Below are positions 30,649 to 43,286 of a stretch of 64,000 nt of DNA, piece after piece. Below the pieces are notes generated by a model. That model saw only the letters and a program-made list of their open reading frames with translations. It ran no database searches and had not been told where the DNA came from. Source of the DNA: Pogona vitticeps (Eukaryota > Chordata > Lepidosauria > Squamata > Agamidae); contig NC_135784.1 of NCBI RefSeq assembly GCF_051106095.1, forward strand, positions 152,989,428 through 153,053,427, given 5' to 3'. The position numbers were made by a program, and so were the translations under genes. How positions within the stretch are numbered: the first letter of the stretch is position 1; each line of letters opens with the position of its first letter.

Positions 30649-32282
30649 GTAACCTGAAAATGAAACTTTTACAAAAGAAATATTTGGAGAAGTATGAACA
30701 GATCCAAGATGAAAGACAATAAAGCATAATGGTTAAGAATTAATAGAAAACAGAATGGTCAAACATGCTTATTGAAAGGAAGGCATGATCAAGGAAACAG
30801 TGCACAAGTGAAAAAATCAGATGAATGACAATTTACAAACAAGCGGCAACCATGCTGAAAACCTTAGATCACCCAGGACATCCCACATGTACAATTGTGT
30901 GTGCACTGGCTCTGTAGAATCTATGTGAAGTATTTTTGCTACTTTAGATTTCTGTGTTTTAATGTTTTGTTTAATTGTGATGTACAGCATTCTTGGATGG
31001 AAGCACAGGGTGAATCTAAAATCAGAAATAAATAATAAATGACCAGATTCGTGTGATATTTTGCATGACTTGCAGGTAATTGCAGCTAACTGATGAGATG
31101 CTGCAGTGTGTCTTGGTTGCATTCCTGGTCATGTACCTGATTGCACAGCTTGTCAGTTAGCTGCAATCAGGTGTGACAAGTTACACAATCCTCACACAAA
31201 CACCAGTATGATCCCAGCCACTCCTTTAAGTCTTTGTTTTCCAACCAATTGTAGCCCAGCTTCTGCACAGTTCATCTTGCCTCTATTACTTGCTGATTTA
31301 ACTACTCCCACCATCCTTCCCCGCACAATGGCAAAAAGGCCATCACTAGCATACGAGGAGCTTTTAAAAACCAGTATAGTGTCACTACTTTTAAATATCC
31401 AAATGCTACTCTTGACAAGCCAGAAAGATGCCACAGTTTACAAAAGATTATGAATTAGGAGTAGACTATAGACATTTTACCAATTACACAGGAAATCGCA
31501 TTGAGTTGCATACTCAAATGGAAGTACTTAGAGACTTTGCGTTTAGCAAACAGATGCCATGCATGATTCTGCTTTGGTAAAGGCCCCTTTCTGCCCCAGC
31601 TGCTTCTGGACTTGTGTAAGTGTTAGAGGAATTAGCTCTGATCATGCTAGAAATGAGGTTGAGGGAAGGTATCTTGTGTGGGTAGCAGTATAGAAAATGT
31701 TGAGCTGACCTGTTACTAGCACAGTAATCCCCAAGGTTTAGTGCCAACCAGTTCTTAGATTTTTACAGAAGACTTTATTAACAGGGGTAGGATTTAGAAG
31801 TCAGAAGGATATCGCCCAAAGTCTTAAAAGATTTAACCTGTTGGACTCTGGAGCAATATTTCATAAACAATCAGCTGGCCACTATACCTCCTAACAGACT
31901 GTTCCAGATTTCGCTAGTGTACTTTATTTTATGTCTATCGTTTCACCATCAGAGAAAATGCAACTACATATTTATAGTCCTGGACTGTTCTTTCACATTT
32001 GTCATTTAAGTCACAGTCTGAAATTAATTCCTTTATTCATCCTCCAAAAGAAGCAAGGGTTGTCACTGCGGTAATAGAGGACCTTTTCCCAACCCATTAT
32101 CAAATTGGTTTTGACAATTCAAATTTAGTTCCCGGATGATGCTGTCCAGTCCAGGGTAGTAAAGATACCTCTCCCTGAATCAATTAAAATACAATCTCAA
32201 AATTGAGTTGAGGTGTGGGACTGGACAAACCTTGAACTTACACAAGACTGTGTTAGTGTGGTGCATTCATTCTAATTACAGC
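30649..32282. other. No gene or repeat assigned; holds a long hairpin
   Basis: Intergenic. A 15-bp perfect inverted repeat (31079-31093 with 31153-31167) forms the base of a possible ~90-base hairpin. Short open frames are not convincing. Confidence 0.4.
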
Positions 32283-32625
32283 AAAAGGTAAAGGTTCCCC
32301 TTGACATTTTTAGTCCAGTCGTGTCCAACTCTAGGGGGTGATGCTCATCCCGTTTTCAAGCTGTAGAGCCAGCGCTTGTCTGAAGACAGTTTCCGTTGCC
32401 ACGTTGCCAGCGTAACTAGGGAACACCGTTTTACCTTCCCACGGAGGTGGTACCTATTTATCTACTCGCATTTGCATGCTTTCGAACTGCTAGGTTGGCA
32501 GGAGCTGGGACAAAGCGACAGGAGCTCACTCTGTCGCATGGATTCGATCTTACGACTGCTGGTCTTCTGACCCTGCAGCACAAGCTTTTGTGGTTTAGCC
32601 CACAGCGCCACCACATCCCTTCAGC
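32283..32625 (-). mobile_element. Sauria SINE, full-length
   Basis: Reverse complement: tail GGTAAAGGTTCCCCTTGACA, GTCCAGTCGTGTCCAACTCT, CATTTGCATGCTTTCGAACT, and tRNA-like head GATTCGATCTTACGACTGC ... GTTTAGCCCACAGCGCCACC. The best copy of the three in this window. Confidence 0.92.
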
Positions 32626-32711
32626 AAAAGGAGGAACACATTATTCTACGACAGAACTGATTTCTCTCCCCACTCCACCCATTTGCAAAACTGTGTAAGC
32701 ACTTAACAATG

Positions 32712-32932
32712 AGCCTCATGGCCCAGCAGTTAAACTATAGGACTGCTCGCAACCTGAGTTCAATGGGCTCAGGTAGGTGGCTCAAGGTGGCCTCAGCCTT
32801 CCATCCTTCTGGGGTCAGTACACTGAATAAGTACCCAGCTTGCTAGGACAGCAACGTGTAGCCAGCATAATTAACATGTAAATCACTCAGAGAGTGCTTT
32901 AAGTGCTATGCGGCAGTATAAAAGCAGCACGC
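32712..32932 (+). mobile_element. tRNA-derived SINE (family 2)
   Basis: Head with ATGGCCCAGCAGTTAAACTA (box A type), then GAGTTCAATGGGCTCAGGTA, CCTCAGCCTTCCATCCTTCT, and tail AGAGAGTGCTTTAAGTGCTA, CGGCAGTATAAAAG. The tail is of the L2/CR1 'GGGCGGTATATAA' kind. Confidence 0.8.
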
Positions 32933-33444
32933 TTGGCTTCCCCCCACCCTTCCCTTTCAGTCAATGCTTCTATGTGAAACTCTTAATAGAAAATAGATCT
33001 GTCAATTTTAAGTGTCATTCAGCACAACAGAATCGAGGATACCAACATAACACAGTAGTGGTTGTTTACTTTTTCTCTGCTGGCCTCTTGTATACCCTCA
33101 AAAAAGGTAACTTAGTTAAGCAGGTATCCTACCATACCAAGATATTTTCATTGGTCCGTTTACAGGTATGTGCTTTAGACAGGTGACCCATGTTTCAATT
33201 AAGGTGAATGCTTGCAGAGGTTGCTGAGCAAAGTACACCTAATGCGTACAGGAGCACCACTCATTTTCCAAAATAAAAATGATACTGGAAATTATGTTGT
33301 AAAAACTAACTGCTTGACACAGTTAGTTTACAACATATCACAGTGCCATCTACTGGTTTAAAATAGTCACAAAGTGTTTCAGCATAATTCTCACCTTCCC
33401 AACCATCTCATTTTGCAAAGAAAAGTCTAAATTAATGCTTCCAA
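32933..33444. other. Spacer downstream of LIMA1, with a strong stem-loop
   Basis: The near-perfect hairpin at 33293-33337 lies about 100 bases beyond the probable LIMA1 cleavage site. Otherwise unassigned. Confidence 0.4.
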
Positions 33445-34733
33445 CAATAAAAATGGCAGAGCCTTTATTGAATAAAAATGTTTCATACTTAACAAGATTG
33501 GTAAGAAAGCAGAATATTTTACAACTCTAAAATATAGTTAGAGCTAATTTAACTGGATACATTACAAAAAAAGATTAAAAGCTACTACCCTTTTATCCAG
33601 CTTAAAATACTATGATTTATAAAATAAATGCAAATCGAGAAGCACTAAAAACACAATGCTAGGAATCAGTACCAAAAAATCCCCACTGTTTTTGTCTTAT
33701 TTATCATCGTGCTGACTTTTATGCCCAGCATTTTGCATGCTGACACTTAAAAATCTGGCAGTTTGGTACATAACATATTTTCATAACTTGTACTGTTTGC
33801 AGAAAAGCAGAATGGAAATTTCAAGTAGGAAATATTCAGGAATATAAACATGGAATGTATGTAGTGAAACCCTGCAGACAGAACCTTTGCCTTCTACACT
33901 GTCCTTCACTCAGCTCTACTCTTGGAAATAAGATAACCTGCTTCTAAGCCCAGGTATGAGAAACCTACTTCGTTGTACTGGCCAGCCAGCAGATTTGGAT
34001 TCACCTGGGCCCAACTTTAAAACTAGTTGTACATACACATTTTTTTAAAAAAGCAAAGTGCAAAGAAAATCATCTCCTGATCATTGCCAAGTAAATATTA
34101 CCTGCCCCTTAAATCATGCAGCTGGTGCGTATGGTTAAGATACTGTCATCACTGGATATCTATCTAGAAGACAGTGGGTTTTTCCCCACATCATTATATA
34201 TATATTTTCTAAATGTATCCATTGTGCCTTTACACATACATTAAAGTGCAGTAACGATTTAAATTGGTCCCTAAGCCCTTTCGGAACTGGTTCCTAAGCA
34301 CTACAGTAGTATTGTTAGTGGTAATTTTTAAAAGCCTTCTCTCTTTCAGCTCTGGAAATATATTGATACTTTGCACACATGGCTGGACAACAAAGGGAAG
34401 AAGAGAAATAAGATGCCATTTAAGTGACCAAGTTACAGAGAGGAATTCAGAAGTGTACAGTTTTGCTCAAATTGAAGCAGCGGCTAATCCTAAAATAATT
34501 TCATGAGTACTCTTCCAATTTCACAGGATCCATTACATTACCGCACATTTCCAATAAACCTTCCTATAAAATGCAAAACCAAACAAATCTTTATGGTTCC
34601 CTTATTCATTACCTGCAGCACCTGGCTCACAGGGGGCAGCCATTGTAGAAGAAACGGGGGGGGAAAAAAAGCTAAACACACCAATTTAAGGCCCAGCAAC
34701 CTGTAATATGTTTCCTAGTGAACACAGTTAAAT
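33445..34733 (-). other. LIMA1: LIMA1 3' UTR (probable)
   Basis: Follows the LIMA1 stop codon directly in gene orientation. It is AT-rich and has no recognisable repeat. The first canonical AATAAA found after the stop is at 33464-33469, so cleavage is expected about 10-30 bases on, near 33440-33455. The 3' UTR would be about 1.29 kb. Ends are inferred, not shown by transcript data. Confidence 0.65.
33464..33469 (-). promoter_or_regulatory. LIMA1: Probable LIMA1 polyadenylation signal
   Basis: AATAAA on the minus strand, the first canonical hexamer in the region after the stop codon. Confidence 0.6.
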
Positions 34734-35786
<1,053 letters not shown>

Positions 35787-35939
35787 TCACAGGGGGGAGG
35801 AGATTAACCTTCTCGACATGTGTCCGCCCCCCCACTCTTCAAAAGACAGATGCATCACACTTATTACACTCATGCCGTGTCTGTAAAATAATTTGGATTT
35901 ATGTGTACTTTATGTAATTTCATGACTACCAGGGCGATT

Positions 35940-36245
35940 ATTGTTGCAAAACAGGTGTGCAGTCTTAAATAGAGGGCATTCTCCAAAGCTGCTCCAAAGC
36001 TTTGCCATCTCTGTCCAAAAGATTCTAGGCTGGCCCCCTGTTTGATGTCCTTCCATCAGCAACCCAACCCATTTTTACTTAAACAGGCCTTTGGCCGCTG
36101 ACTCAGGATCTTTTAATGGCAGACATTGTAAACCAGCTTTAAATGGTTTTAAACTAGAATAACGATGCATTTGTCTTAATTTGACAATTTACTTAATACT
36201 GTTGTTAATATTGTAATTCATTGTGTTTTTTAAGAAGCACACAAA
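35940..36245 (+). mobile_element. L2/CR1 LINE 3' remnant in LIMA1 intron
   Basis: Segments resemble the 'WNALP...FLFRQAF' end of L2 (AAAGCTTTGCCATCTCTG, ACAGGCCTTTGG) followed by a 3' UTR-like TTGTAATTCATTGTG stretch. Degraded. Confidence 0.45.
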
Positions 36246-36337
36246 AAAACCCATATGTTGTAAGTGGTTTTGGGTCCTGCAAGAGAGAAATATATATACA
36301 TTAAACAAATATTGTGCCAACACAGTCATATTAGAGC

Positions 36338-36500
36338 CTGTATGGTACAAGGGATAAAATGTTGGGCTACAACTCAGGATACCTGGACTGAAATCCCTGC
36401 TTGGCTCTGAAATCTCATCAAGGGCTGGCAAAGGTAAACCACTCTTTAAACATAACACATACCCTAAAATTAAGGTCATCATAAACTAGAAGTGACATAA
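36338..36500 (+). mobile_element. tRNA-derived SINE (family 3), old
   Basis: Head GTATGGTACAAGGGATAAAAT (box A region, 36338-36360) with GGACTGAAATCCC (box B), tail AACTAGAAGTGACATAACA. Same layout as 58937-59125. Confidence 0.6.
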
Positions 36501-37689
36501 CAATACATAACAATCCTGTTAGTTGTTCCCTGTTTTGAGGAACTGCTTATGTCAACCAACAATGTGAAAAGGACCCTCTAGAAAAACAACCATTTTCAGG
36601 AAAATAGCTCAGTGGCTATTGTCTGGGACAGCTGGTGTTCTGTCATGAGGTTCCTTTTATACAGATCCTGGAAGCATCCGTTTCACAGAGGGGAAGGAGA
36701 GGTTGGAATGCCTTTCATCGTAAGCAGGAATGTCTTTAACCAAAACAGCTGTGTCCATCTCTAACCTAACGGGGGGTTTGGGGAATACCCAGTGCTGATG
36801 TGCTGCATACTGTGCAAAGAACAGCACAAGGCCATCCTGGGTTTGCCTTCTTCCAATAAGCGGGACAGGCAGCACCACTGAAAATGAATACTGCTGTTCA
36901 GCGGCACAGAGAATTTAATCCCTACTGCCACCTGATTGCCTCAAAGAAATAGCCTCATGTCCTGTTTGAGTGATCTAGATATTGTCGGCATGTGGACAGC
37001 TCCCATATAATCTGGAACATCATCGTCCTGATCCCTTGTAGTGGATCACAGGGCAAAAATACATGGGGTAAGCACAGTCCAACCCACTTTTCTACACTTT
37101 TCTTGAAAGGTGGGGGGGGGGCGCGAATCACCAAATTTTGTTGCCACTTGCAACTATCATTCGGGGAAGCCTTCTGGTGACTAGGCAGATACACAGCCCT
37201 GAACTCTGACAGAACCTTTTCCTCTGGCATAAGAGGAGAGCGTCTGGATATCTATCTTCTTCATAATCTTTGACTAACTGATCTTCCTATCATCATTTGT
37301 GTTATTATAATAAGAGCTGCCCTTCTAAATCAGATAGCAGCATGTGTTGAGAACTATTGAATCTTATAGGCTAAAGCTTCCATAGTTTTTTGTTTTGTTT
37401 TGTTTTTACCAGTGGCTGTGACAGGCCAGACAGGCAGGCCAAAAAAGTCTGGAGGGCCAAAATTTCCCCAGTCCTAATCTGCTAGATCTAGGATCCTGTT
37501 TCCAGCAGTGACTAACCAAATGCTTCTGGGAAACTTGCAAGTATGACAATAAGGAAGTACACCTTTGTTCCCAGTATCTGATATTCAGAGGTAAACTGCG
37601 TCTGAACTTGGAATTCCCACATTCTGCCAACAGCTATTAGACATGACAGCTAACCATGAAATGGCCTAACTTCTTAAAACCCTTCACAT
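36501..37689. other. Unassigned LIMA1 intron sequence
   Basis: No repeat or exon recognised. A G-run lies at about 37111-37120. Confidence 0.4.
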
Positions 37690-37826
37690 CAGTGATTCCC
37701 AACCTTGAGCAATCCAGTCTTTATGGACTGCAACTCCCAGAAATCCCAGCCAGCATAGCTGGTGGTGAAAGTTTCTGGGAATTTCAGTCCAAAAGTGCAT
37801 AGGTTACCCAAGGCTGGGAACCATTG
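37690..37826. mobile_element. hAT-type MITE, short
   Basis: Starts CAGTGATTCCCAACCTTG and ends AAGGCTGGGAACCATTG, an imperfect inverted pair. The inner arms ACTGCAACTCCCAGAAATCC and GTTTCTGGGAATTTCAGTCC make it palindromic. Target duplication no longer readable. Confidence 0.75.
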
Positions 37827-38155
37827 TTCTAGATTAATGGTCACATTTCTTGCAGCAGTGAATTCCACAAGTGAAAGTGGTGCATTGAGTGGAACACATT
37901 ACCACCAATTCCAGAGTTCCCACAGTAGCCCATTTGTAATTAGTTTACTGTCAGGACATATTGTGACTGTTAAGCAGTAGATTCCCCTGGAGTTCCTGGT
38001 GGCCAGCCAGGAAGAGTCTCCAATAGACATTTCTCAGGACCATTACGACAGGAAGAATTTCCTTTTTCCCTAACCCACAATGGATTATGAATATTTGAGC
38101 AACATAATTGTTGCCTTTATGACAGTAGAGCTGTACCTGGTGGTCTTAGACTTAC

Positions 38156-38289
38156 GTGAGTTTGCTGTTGCAGTAAGAACAGCGGAAGCAGCTGATATGA
38201 TACACCTGCTGATTGGCAAAGAGACGCTCCATTGGATATACAGTCTTTTTGCATGCAAAGCAGAGTTCCTTTGCTGGTGGCTGGAACTT
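38156..38289 (-). CDS. LIMA1: LIMA1 coding exon with first LIM zinc half
   Basis: Encodes [44 protein letters not shown]. The zinc ligands C10, C13, H31, C34 (first zinc) and C37, C40 (second zinc, finished in the next exon) have LIM spacing: C-x2-C-x17-H-x2-C-x2-C-x2-[25 protein letters not shown] is nearly invariant in EPLIN. Acceptor CCATTAG|AAG, donor CAC|GTAAGT; the exon starts in phase 0 and leaves two bases, matching the next exon. 134 bp. Confidence 0.97.
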
Positions 38290-38404
38290 CTAATGGAAAA
38301 ATAAATAGGCAAATAGCATCAATATGAAACTGGCATGCTTCTATGTTTCAGTATTTTCCATTCAGCAACCCTAAAGGTCAATCCTAACTAAGCTCTCCCT
38401 AAAG

Positions 38405-38472
38405 AAGGGGTGGGCAAAATACAGCCTTTCAGATGTTGTTGGACTACAATCTCCATCAGTCCTAGACATCCT
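38405..38472 (+). mobile_element. hAT-like MITE fragment
   Basis: GGGGTGGGCAAAATACAGCC, then CAGATGTTGTTGGACTACAA and TCTCCATCAGTCCTAG: the familiar 'gatgttgttggactacaactcccatca' vertebrate repeat wording. Only one end is kept. Confidence 0.5.
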
Positions 38473-39189
38473 TACCAGAGATGAAGAGTCAAACAACATA
38501 CAGAGATCCACACTCTGCCCAAGTGTAGTGTTTCAGTTAAGGGCTCAGCTGAGACCAGTGTGTAATTACTGAAGGATCCTAGCTCAGGACTTCAGCAGAG
38601 AGCAGTATAAAGGCATGGACTCCCCATATAAGGCAGGCTCCCATGAGGAGTCGGTGCAGGAAACAACTGTTGTCTTTACCTGCTTTGGTATTTCCTGGAG
38701 CTATCTTGACCCTTGGACCGGACCTGGACTTCTCTTTGTGATTCCTTGACTCCAGCATTATTACTGCTGGTTCTGACAGATTCTCTGGTTTCTGACCTTG
38801 GATTGGGTTATTGGATCCTGTCTTTTGTTTACTGAAGTAAATCACGACACCAACCTGCTATAAAGCTAGTATGCATCAGTTTTATTCATTCCAAAGCAAT
38901 GATTTCTCTACCCATCATCCTGATCCCCATATTACAGTCAAGCTAGCATGGTCAAATTTATGAAGGCAGCTATCAAAACCCCTCCCCGACCACACTCTCT
39001 CTATACAGAAGCTCAACAATCTGGAAGGATGGGGTGGAAGAGAAATGGGAGACAAAGGGCAAGATTGGCAAAAGCTTTTAAAAATGGAGACAGACTTAAC
39101 CAGTCACATCAAATTATTCAGCTATGCGGGTAGATCAGCACCAGCAACCTAAACCCTACGTCAGCAACCAAAGCTTCAAGGATCTACCC

Positions 39190-39425
39190 TTTGAGTGTCA
39201 TGGCACAGTAGTTAAACTGAAGTACTGCTCACAACCGGAGTTCAATCCCAATGGGCTCAGGTAGCCGGCTCAAGGTTGCCTCAGCCTTCCATCCTTCTGA
39301 GGTTAGTAAACTTGAGTACTCAGCTCACTGGGGGAGGGGGGGAGATTATGTGTCGCCTGCATAATTAAATTGTAAACTGCCCAAAGAGAGCTTTAAGCAC
39401 TATGGGGTGGTATATAAGCAAGATA
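39190..39425 (+). mobile_element. tRNA-derived SINE (family 2)
   Basis: CATGGCACAGTAGTTAAACT head, GAGTTCAATCCC box B, GCTCAGGTAGCCGGCTCAAG, CCTCAGCCTTCCATCCTTCT, GCATAATTAAATTGTAAACTG and tail GGGGTGGTATATAAGC. The best copy of family 2 here. Confidence 0.85.
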
Positions 39426-41070
39426 TTTTTTAAAAATGCTTCATGAATACCCATGTGGTTCAGTTATCACTCCTTTTTAAAAAAGGAAGCCATTTTTAGG
39501 ATCACCCTCAACAAGGGCAGATGGGTGAAACTTCACTCTTGAAGACCTCTTTTCTTCGATCCCACTTCCCTTCTCCAAAGCACAAAGCTGGAGAGAAAAA
39601 TTATATGCGTATTTAATCCAATGTGGGTGTTAGATCTGTCTCCACTCAAGCATGAAATGAATGAAAGTGTATTACAACTTAAGGGTCTAAACAACCACAA
39701 AAAATAGTGGAGGTTGTTCATAATTCTTGGGAACTTGCTTGAGAAACCACGCAGACACACACTTAAGCCATTTCGATTACATGCTCTGTATAATGAAAGC
39801 TATTTTTTAAAATAAAAACCCACTTATATTTTTAAAAGCCTCAACATCTGTAACCACTGCTTCAAAAGGGCAGCAGATAATGTAATCCCATAAATGAAAC
39901 CTTAAAATTTACATTGTGCTTTACAAGCAGAAAGTGTGGCCCAGATGAAATAGAGGGGCCATGTAGCCAAGGTAAGCTGCATCAGGCTGCTTCCCCAAAT
40001 ACAAAGAAATAGCTGTCCTCTTACTTAAAAAAATAATAATAAAAGACAAAACCCTGCAAACTAGAACTCCCTCCCGTTGCCATTTTTTTCGTGCTGATGA
40101 TTAGCAATGTCTAAACATAAAGGAATAATTTCAGCAATATGGAAAATGGATCTCTCCAGTGACAGACAACACCCAGGCAGAAAATAGCTCGGCTGTCAAA
40201 AACTGGCTTCACCAATCTCATCTGGGAACCAGATACTATATTTGCAATGTATGATGGCGGTGGCAGTAAACAGATTTGCCATCCAACTTATATGCATGTA
40301 TAGCGAAAGGCTTTAGGCGTGTTAATACATTTTCCTTTCCAAGCATGCTATGAGTAACGACTACAATAGAAGGGTGAAGTCCAGTTAATAAAAAGAAGAG
40401 AACAGGCAAGAAAGCTGAGAGTTGAGCTCACATTAAAAGGGAGGCAGAAGGCAGGAGTAGAGATTAGGAACCAGGAGCAGGAAACAGAAGCTGGAAAAGA
40501 CAAACGGCTCTTTATAAACATCCATCTGGGCTGGCATGAAAGCACACTAAGAAGTTCCTTGGGTGAAACCCATTGTACATTCACACCATCCAATACAAAC
40601 ACAACTCAACATACAAATTTGTAAGATCTGGGAGGATTTTTCCCCCCTCGCAGTTGTTACTATAATAATAAAGTCCAAACTTTCTGCAGGGTGCTTTACA
40701 CAAGAAGCTCAAATGATCATGACCTACATCTCAGTTTTGTACTCTTCCTACCAAAGACTCGATGAATAGGAAAGCAGAAGCTAATGGTTACTATTGCAAG
40801 TGCAATAGTTAAAACATATATCAATGGTGACAGTATGAAACACAATCCAATGTTTTAATCTTCTGCTTCCTATTCAAAAGACTTATTCCCTTTCCTTCCC
40901 TGCCTTATCATCACTCATCAGTCTGCCTAAGGACAGAATGAGGCCTAGTATAATTCAAATCTGGGAACAACAGAGATTGGCACTAGGCCCTGGTATTTCA
41001 CCCAGAGTGACACCACCCAACATGCAATGAACATTTTATGACTGCAATAATAGTTGTATGATTTTTCATA
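39426..41070. other. Unassigned LIMA1 intron sequence
   Basis: No repeat or exon recognised. Confidence 0.4.
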
Positions 41071-41226
41071 AAGGAGAGGGGATGGAACTTAAATGATTAA
41101 TATAATATTGGAAAGCAGAATGCTTCTTGCTTATAACATGAGATCTATAGGAGAAGGGATGGAACTTAAATGATTAATATAATATTGGAAAGCAGAATGC
41201 TTCTTGCTTATAACATGAGATCTATA
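41071..41226. repeat. Two-copy tandem duplication, 78-bp unit
   Basis: GATGGAACTTAAATGATTAA recurs at 41081 and 41159, and the whole ~78-base unit through GAGATCTATA is repeated with about one or two differences near GGAGAGGGG/GGAGAAGGG. Confidence 0.95.
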
Positions 41227-41390
41227 AAGGCACCTTCTAGTTCTGCTTGTGGAAAACATAAATGCAATTGTTCATAGCAAATCTGCATTTTAGGAACAAC
41301 ACCCTTTATTCTAATTTGGAATAATGAGTATAAACACAACATCTTCAGAGGTTGCAACCACATGTTACAACACAAGGTAAGTTTATAGTA

Positions 41391-41656
41391 GAGATGGGAG
41401 TATTCATATTCGTATGTGAATATCCTCCCCCCCCAGGTGGAGATAATTAAATGGATTAGTCACTCTGCGTCCTGTCAGAGAGGCTCGTCATCCCGCCTCT
41501 TGCCAGGACTGGCTAATCCATTGCGGACAATGGCGTGATAGGAAGGCTCCGTCAGTGGCGGAATCGTGAGTGGACAGTCCAGCCCCATGGGGCCCAACCC
41601 TCATTATCTCCACCTGTGGGGGGATATTCATATTCATATATGAATACCCCCATCTC
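41391..41656. mobile_element. GAGATGGG-type MITE (copy B)
   Basis: Starts GAGATGGGAGTATTCATATT and ends TGAATACCCCCATCTC, with TA at 41389-41390 and 41657-41658. Long inverted arms include CCAGGTGGAGATAAT and ATTATCTCCACCTG. Same family as 15206-15747, without the nested insert. Confidence 0.88.
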
Positions 41657-43170
41657 TAGATTATAATTTCAAATTTAATTAATTGCTATGGCACAATAAG
41701 GGCTTCTAGATAATTTATGTATTTCCAGGGATGCTTGAGGGATTTGTTTGGCCTCCGTTTGAAAGGAAACTCAGGGTGTGACTGCACTTTTGAATTAAAC
41801 TGGGAGCTGGTTCAGGTTTTTAACAATCAATTTAACATCACATGCTTTTTGTGTCAGTGTGTGCACCCTCAGGGAACAACTTTTAGCCCAGCTGTAAGCA
41901 ACGTGGAATATTGGCGCTTCAGCACTCTAGGTCCTGAATTTCCTGGTTTCCCCTCTGTGTCAGGAACTTAATTATTTACCTCAACCGTACTTTGTGCCTT
42001 TCTTGAGGTAGAGCTCACCTGCCTTGAGACAGCTGATGCCAGACACAGCAGCTTTTATTCAGCACCAGCAGCCTAAAACACCCTCACTAATCCGTAAAAA
42101 CAGAAGGCAATTCCACTTCAGAATGTTTGCTAGAACAAATGTTACATGGTGACCCAAAGTCTGCCTTTTAGAAGATGATAACATGGTTTCCTCCTCCTCC
42201 TTCTTCATTAAATAGGCAACCATTGTTCTAAGCAGAACATTTCACAACCATACATCCCCATACTTTGTAAAGCCAACCGCAAGATGCTATCTTTTTGCAT
42301 ATGCAGTACAAAAGAATTTGCTGCTGGCTTGCATTCACCATTTAAAATGAGACCACAGATGTCCAAGCATTGTACAAAAGAAAAAGATAACTGATATTGT
42401 GGCTACAGACTCAATAATGGGCTGGTTGACAGACCAGCAGCTGTGATTTTGAACTGCTTTGAATGGCTACTCCTGTCAAAAAAGCTAAACACAAAAAGAT
42501 GGCAATTAGTCCACTTCCTACGTATTTCTGAAACAACTTTGGACAGTTGTAGGGTGTGCAGGATCACTCACTAATACACAGACATCACTTGATAACACAT
42601 CCCAGTGAAAGTAACACAAACTAGAATTGGATCAATCCATTCCCACTGAATTCCCAGGACTTCTATTTTCACTTTTTTAAATTCTTACCTTTATGCACTT
42701 CTGCTCTGTGTATTTTTTTGCTCATATGTCTTTTACTAGTTGCATGAATATATTAACTTTCTTATATATTTATACTGCCTGTTCTTGTATTACTTGTTTT
42801 TTTATAAAAATAAAAACACATATACCCAAAATAGACCAGTGGATCATATGCATTAAGTATTTTTCTGAAATGACTACTTCAGAAACTTAAAATAGTAAAT
42901 GTACACTTTACTGAAAATGTTCACAGAACCATCCTAGAGTATGCTTTGATTTCCTTCTCTGAAGTCCCTGCACATTTTTCAGATAGAAAAAATAAGACTT
43001 TGCTAAGTCTGAAGGAGTTCAACTACTAATAATCTATAAAAGTGGAGTCAGAGAGTACTGTAGAAATTGACACATACTGCCCACACCATATTTTCCAGAT
43101 TACTCCCCCACCCCACCCACCCCCGGTATCATGCTCATTGCTACTAATGAAGAATAAACATCCACTCTAC
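41657..43170. other. Unassigned LIMA1 intron sequence
   Basis: No repeat or exon recognised. The open frame at 41717-41971 has no known domain. Confidence 0.4.
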
Positions 43171-43286
43171 CTTCACAGCTTTGGGGGCAGAAGTGTCGCT
43201 CTGGCTAGAGAACCGAGAATCAGGGCTCTGTTGTTTCGCAGAGATAGACCTTGAGACTTCATTTTCTTTCTGGAAGTTTAATCCAA
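43171..43286 (-). CDS. LIMA1: LIMA1 coding exon before the LIM domain
   Basis: Encodes (I)GLNFQKENEVSRSISAKQQ, SPDSRFSSQSDTSAPKAVK, the counterpart of the mammalian segment ending LSPDSRASSLSESSPPKAMK just before the LIM domain. Acceptor TTCTATTCTAG|TT, donor AAG|GTAGAG. It starts with two bases that complete an Ile codon and ends in phase 0. 116 bp. Serine-rich and likely disordered; strongly conserved only at SPDSR and PKA(M/V)K. Confidence 0.93.

Larger units (their letters stand above)
38290..43170 (-). other. LIMA1: LIMA1 intron
   Basis: Contains a hAT-like remnant (38405-38472), a SINE (39190-39425), a 2 x 78-bp tandem duplication (41071-41226) and a GAGATGGG MITE (41391-41656). The rest is unassigned. 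The segment 38590-38860 has TGACC/TTGGACC-rich wording like some dispersed repeats, but I cannot classify it. Confidence 0.8.

Noticed and set aside
38590-38860. Possible LTR-like or other dispersed repeat
   Set aside because: The wording is repeat-like, but there are no paired ends, duplication or coding parts; class cannot be supported.
41071-41226. CRISPR-like direct repeat
   Set aside because: Two adjacent 78-bp units without spacers in a vertebrate intron: a tandem duplication.
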